Positions 5,471 through 8,639 of a stretch of 8,639 nucleotides of DNA are shown here, one piece after another; within the stretch, counting starts at the first letter, position 1; every line of letters starts with the position of its first letter. Under the pieces are notes generated by a model. The model worked only from the letters and a program-made list of their open reading frames with translations. It ran no database searches and had not been told where the DNA came from. The stretch comes from Bacillota bacterium (lineage in GTDB: Bacteria; Bacillota; Clostridia; Oscillospirales; Oscillospiraceae). The translations under genes and the position numbers were made by a program. The DNA is taken from positions 1 through 8,639 of the forward strand of contig JAJUHD010000109.1 in assembly GCA_029268085.1 (NCBI GenBank), written 5' to 3'.

Positions 5471-7696
5471 ATGCAGGAAGACGACAAAAGAGAGTATCTC
5501 GATCCCGAACAAATGTATGAGAAGTTGGAAAAGAGCGTCCTTGAGCAGAATCCCTCGGTGGATACCGCCCGTCTCCGCGCCGCCTATAGTTGTGCGAAAG
5601 GCGCGCACGAGGGGCAGAAGCGCAGGGAAGGCTCCGACTACATCACTCATACCATAGCCGCGGCGCAGATATGCGTCGAAATGGGGCTCGATGAGGACTC
5701 AGTCGTCGCCGCGCTCCTGCATGACTGCATCGAGGATACCAAGCTCACTCATGCCGACATCTCAAAACGCTTCGGCATCACCGTTGCCGACCTCGTTGAG
5801 GGAGTTACAAAACTGACGCGCGTCCAGTATACAAGTAAAGAGGACGAGCAGATGGAGAACATGCGCAAGATGCTCATGGCGATGGCGAAGGACATCAGGG
5901 TCATTCTTATAAAGATTGCCGATCGCCTGCATAATATGCGCACGATGCAGTATCAGACAAAAGAAAAACAGCGAACCAAATCGCTTGAAACGATGGAGAT
6001 CTACGCTCCCATTGCACACCGCCTAGGTATGCAGAAGATTAAATGGGAGCTTGAGGACCTCTCACTCATATATCTAGATCCGATAGGCTACAAGGAAGTT
6101 ACGGACGCCCTTGAAGAGCGCATGCCCGTCCTTGAGACTTTCATGCAGAGCATGGAGCAGAAGATCAAGCTGAGGCTGGACGACTGGGGCATTAACGGTA
6201 CCATCTCAGGCAGGATCAAGCATATCTACAGCATTTACCGCAAAATGTATTCGCAGAACAAGCAAATTAATGAAATATTTGATCTCTGCGCCTTCCGCGT
6301 TATCGTTGACAACATCGCCGACTGCTACAATGTGCTGGGGCATATCCATGATATGTTCAAACCACTTCCCGGAAGATTCAAGGACTACATCTCGACTCCG
6401 AAGCCCAACATGTACCAGAGCATACACACAACCGTCATCGGCTCCGAGGGCATACCATTTGAGGTTCAGATACGCACATGGGACATGCACCACACGGCGG
6501 AATACGGTATCGCTGCGCACTGGAAATACAAATCCGGAGAACAGGGAGTAAAGCAGGGCGACGAGGAGAAATTCGCTTGGGTAAGAAGACTGCTTGAAAC
6601 GCAGGCGGACAGCGACGCCGAGAATTTCATCCATGATCTCAAGATTGATATGTTTTCTGATGAGGTCTTTGTCTTCACCCCGCAGGGCGATGTCATCAAT
6701 CTTCCTGCGGGCGCGACGCCCATTGACTTTGCTTACGGGATACATTCCGCAATCGGCAACAGCATGATCGGCGCAAAGGTCAACGGGCGTATAGTACCCT
6801 TTGAAAGAGTGCTTCAGAACGGTGATATAGTCGAGGTACTGACCTCGAAATCCGCTCCCGGACCGAGCCGCGACTGGATGAAAATCGCAAAGTCAGGCTC
6901 CGCGAGGACAAAGATCAAGCAGTGGTTCAAGAAGGAAAAGCGTGAGGAGAACATCCTTAACGGTAAGGCGGCGTTCGAATCTGAGCTTCGGCTCGCGGGC
7001 ATACCGATGTCTGCGGTCACAGACGAGGAAATGCTTCCCAACATCCTCAAAAAACTTGCTGTTTTTTCGCTGGACGACGTATTCGCGTCTATTGGCTACG
7101 GCGGAATGACCGCCACGAGAGCAGTCAACAAGGTAAAGGACGAGATACAAAAGACCCAGAAGCTTCCGCAGAAGACGACGCTCGAGAAAATGAACGAAAG
7201 GGCTGAGATACGCAAGGCGCAGCAGACCGAAAAGATCTCAGTGCATGGCGTTCTGGTTGAAGGACTGGATAACTGCCTCGTCAAATTCTCGCGCTGCTGC
7301 ACTCCTGTTCCGGGCGATGATATTGTGGGCTTCATTACCCGAGGTTACGGTGTATCCGTCCACAGGACGGACTGCAAGAACTATCTTACAAGCAAGGACG
7401 ATCCCAAGGACGGCGGGCGCTGGATCAATGTGAGCTGGGCGGCCGCTCCGAGCGAGAGCTATGTGACAACGATCAAAATCATGGCCCGTGAGCGCAGCGG
7501 CTTCGTGATGGACATAGCGACAGTTCTTAATTCGCTTGGCGCCAAGGTGCTGAGCCTTGCCGCAAGGGATCTCGACGGCGTCAAATCAACGGCGACGGTC
7601 TCGCTTGAGGTCAAGAACACAGCGGAATTAGATATCATCATAGGCAGGCTCAAGACAGTTGCCGGAGTGACCGAGATTACGCGAGCCGGAGATTGA
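5471..7696 (+). CDS. relA: Bifunctional (p)ppGpp synthetase/hydrolase (Rel)
   Basis: 741 residues, the usual length for Firmicutes long RSH proteins. It makes and degrades the alarmone (p)ppGpp in response to amino-acid starvation sensed on the ribosome. The hydrolase (HD) domain looks active: H60, H84-D85 with E88-D89 (HDxxED), and D151 in ADRLHNMRT. The synthetase domain has RFKD (302-305), the basic version typical of bifunctional enzymes rather than the acidic ExDD of proteobacterial RelA, then PKPNMYQSIH and E331-V-Q-I-R-T. A TGS domain follows (VFVFTPQGDVINLP...), then a helical region, a zinc-finger region with C609, C610, H631 and C635, and a C-terminal ACT domain (about 665-741). Start ATG is preceded by AGGGGT at a 6-nt spacing, 40 bp after recJ. 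Both activities are predicted intact. Confidence 0.97.
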   Translation: MQEDDKREYLDPEQMYEKLEKSVLEQNPSVDTARLRAAYSCAKGAHEGQKRREGSDYITHTIAAAQICVEMGLDEDSVVAALLHDCIEDTKLTHADISKRFGITVADLVEGVTKLTRVQYTSKEDEQMENMRKMLMAMAKDIRVILIKIADRLHNMRTMQYQTKEKQRTKSLETMEIYAPIAHRLGMQKIKWELEDLSLIYLDPIGYKEVTDALEERMPVLETFMQSMEQKIKLRLDDWGINGTISGRIKHIYSIYRKMYSQNKQINEIFDLCAFRVIVDNIADCYNVLGHIHDMFKPLPGRFKDYISTPKPNMYQSIHTTVIGSEGIPFEVQIRTWDMHHTAEYGIAAHWKYKSGEQGVKQGDEEKFAWVRRLLETQADSDAENFIHDLKIDMFSDEVFVFTPQGDVINLPAGATPIDFAYGIHSAIGNSMIGAKVNGRIVPFERVLQNGDIVEVLTSKSAPGPSRDWMKIAKSGSARTKIKQWFKKEKREENILNGKAAFESELRLAGIPMSAVTDEEMLPNILKKLAVFSLDDVFASIGYGGMTATRAVNKVKDEIQKTQKLPQKTTLEKMNERAEIRKAQQTEKISVHGVLVEGLDNCLVKFSRCCTPVPGDDIVGFITRGYGVSVHRTDCKNYLTSKDDPKDGGRWINVSWAAAPSESYVTTIKIMARERSGFVMDIATVLNSLGAKVLSLAARDLDGVKSTATVSLEVKNTAELDIIIGRLKTVAGVTEITRAGD

Positions 7697-7737
7697 TTAA
7701 AAACGGCTGACAATCCGTCAGAAGGAGTCATATATTT

Positions 7738-8181
7738 ATGCGCGCGGTAGTAACCAGAGTTAAAAACGCCTCCGTCACTGTCGGCGGCGAAACGGTCGGG
7801 GAGATAGGAAAGGGTTTTCTGGTGCTTCTCGGCATTTCGGCAGACGATACCGAGAAGGAAGCCGACAGAATAGCCGACAGGCTCTGCGGGCTTCGGGTGT
7901 TCGAAGACGAAAACGGCAAGATGAACCTATCCCCGGACAAGGCCGGCGCCGAAATGCTCATCGTTTCGCAGTTCACTCTTTATGCCGACTGCTCCTCACG
8001 CAGGCCGGGCTTTACAAAGGCGGCATGCGGCGCCGTCGCGGAACCGCTGTATGAACGCTGCGTTGCGCAGGTCCGCGAAAGAGGCTTCAACGTCGAATGC
8101 GGCGTCTTCGGCGCAGAGATGCTGGTCTCGTCAGTAAACGACGGGCCGGTTACGCTCCTGCTGGATACCGACGAGCTTTGA
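7738..8181 (+). CDS. dtd: D-aminoacyl-tRNA deacylase
   Basis: 147 residues, the standard Dtd length. This cytosolic enzyme hydrolyses D-amino acids (and glycine mischarged on tRNA-Ala) from tRNAs, protecting translation from wrong-handed residues. The two family signatures are intact: SQFTL (77-81, with the conserved Thr80) and the cis-proline motif NDGPVT (134-139), which rejects L-amino acids. The N-terminus MRAVVTRVKNASVTV is also typical. Start ATG has AAGGAG about 10 nt upstream, directly after a small hairpin (CTGAC/GTCAG, 7707-7721). It follows relA by 41 bp and precedes the MBL hydrolase by 42 bp; relA-dtd pairing is widespread in Firmicutes and fits a shared transcript. Confidence 0.97.
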   Translation: MRAVVTRVKNASVTVGGETVGEIGKGFLVLLGISADDTEKEADRIADRLCGLRVFEDENGKMNLSPDKAGAEMLIVSQFTLYADCSSRRPGFTKAACGAVAEPLYERCVAQVRERGFNVECGVFGAEMLVSSVNDGPVTLLLDTDEL

Positions 8182-8223
8182 ATTTGGAAATAACGCTTAA
8201 AGCGATTGATAAGGAGACCGAAT

Positions 8224-8639
8224 ATGCTGATTAAATCATTCACACTGGGGCACGTTCAGACAAACTGCTATATAGTCACGGACGAAACGACGCTCGAGTG
8301 CGCGGTCATCGATCCGGGCGCGGAGGCGAACACCATTATGCACTACATTGAGGACAACAAGCTCAAGTGCCGCTATATCCTTATTACTCACGGGCATTTC
8401 GACCATACCGGAGCGGCCGAGGACATTATGAAGCAGACCGGAGCTACTGTCTGCATGAGCAAAAAGGACGCAAAGAAGAACCCGATGGAAATGTTCTATA
8501 AATATACGCCGCCCAAAGGTACGGTATTTTTCAAGGAAGGTGACACTTTCACCGTCGGTTCTCTCGTCTTCGAGGTCATCGAAACTCCTGGCCACTCGGA
8601 GGGCAGCGTAACCTTCCGGTGCGAGGACGCCCTGTTCAC
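8224..8639 (+). CDS. MBL-fold metallohydrolase (GloB/YcbL-like), 3' end beyond the window
   Basis: The reading frame is open from ATG at 8224 to the right edge: 138 complete codons of a family usually about 200-210 residues long. It is a metallo-beta-lactamase-fold hydrolase. The metal-binding motif THGHFDHTG (55-63) supplies H56, H58, D60 and H61, and PGHSEGS (122-128) supplies H124. The N-terminus (LGHVQTNCYIV) resembles hydroxyacylglutathione hydrolase-like YcbL/GloB2 proteins, which have thioesterase activity; the true substrate is unknown. The start is supported by AAGGAGA 7 nt upstream. It is the usual gene after relA-dtd in Clostridia, where hemZ and hisS-aspS often follow; those would lie past this window. 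Too little is present to judge the C-terminal substrate region. Confidence 0.93.
   Translation, partial: MLIKSFTLGHVQTNCYIVTDETTLECAVIDPGAEANTIMHYIEDNKLKCRYILITHGHFDHTGAAEDIMKQTGATVCMSKKDAKKNPMEMFYKYTPPKGTVFFKEGDTFTVGSLVFEVIETPGHSEGSVTFRCEDALF

Overview
The window looks like a chromosomal segment of a low-to-mid GC member of the Clostridia, probably a gut-associated Oscillospirales-type organism. This is an inference from three things: the order recJ - relA - dtd - MBL-fold hydrolase, which is a Firmicutes/Clostridia housekeeping cluster; the strong AGGAG-like ribosome binding sites; and the TTGACA/TATAAT-type promoters. No mobile element, CRISPR array or phage gene is visible.

Layout. Minus strand, 1-1157: a small accessory unit of a gene with two DUF2442 repeats followed 29 bp later by the start of a secreted, glycine-rich beta-helix-like surface protein that runs off the left edge. 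1158-1602: a stretch without a convincing gene that holds two closely spaced terminator-like hairpins on opposite strands and about 330 nt of structured-looking non-coding DNA. 1603-1793, minus: a complete tRNA-Leu(UAA) transcription unit with its own promoter and terminator. 1814-3302, minus: a MATE-family exporter with a clear promoter and an untranslated leader carrying a terminator-like hairpin. 3327-8639, plus: divergently transcribed recJ (single-strand exonuclease), relA (bifunctional (p)ppGpp synthetase/hydrolase), dtd (D-aminoacyl-tRNA deacylase) and the first two thirds of a metallo-beta-lactamase-fold hydrolase. The last four have intergenic gaps of 40, 41 and 42 bp with no terminator between them, so they probably form one operon from the promoter at 3327-3355.

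How the parts fit. The plus-strand operon combines DNA repair (RecJ), the stringent response (Rel), translation quality control (Dtd) and an MBL hydrolase. The apt gene that commonly lies between recJ and relA in this cluster is absent. The minus-strand genes are unrelated accessory functions: export, surface display and an unknown DUF2442 protein.

The observations most worth a second look are: (i) the DUF2442 gene, whose reading frame, internal duplication and ribosome binding site all point to an ATC start codon; (ii) terminator hairpins lying inside the 5' leaders of both the DUF2442 gene and the MATE gene, placed so that transcription must pass through them; and (iii) the 330-nt non-coding stretch between the tRNA and the DUF2442 gene. 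No clearly new multi-gene system is evident; most of the window is conserved housekeeping DNA.
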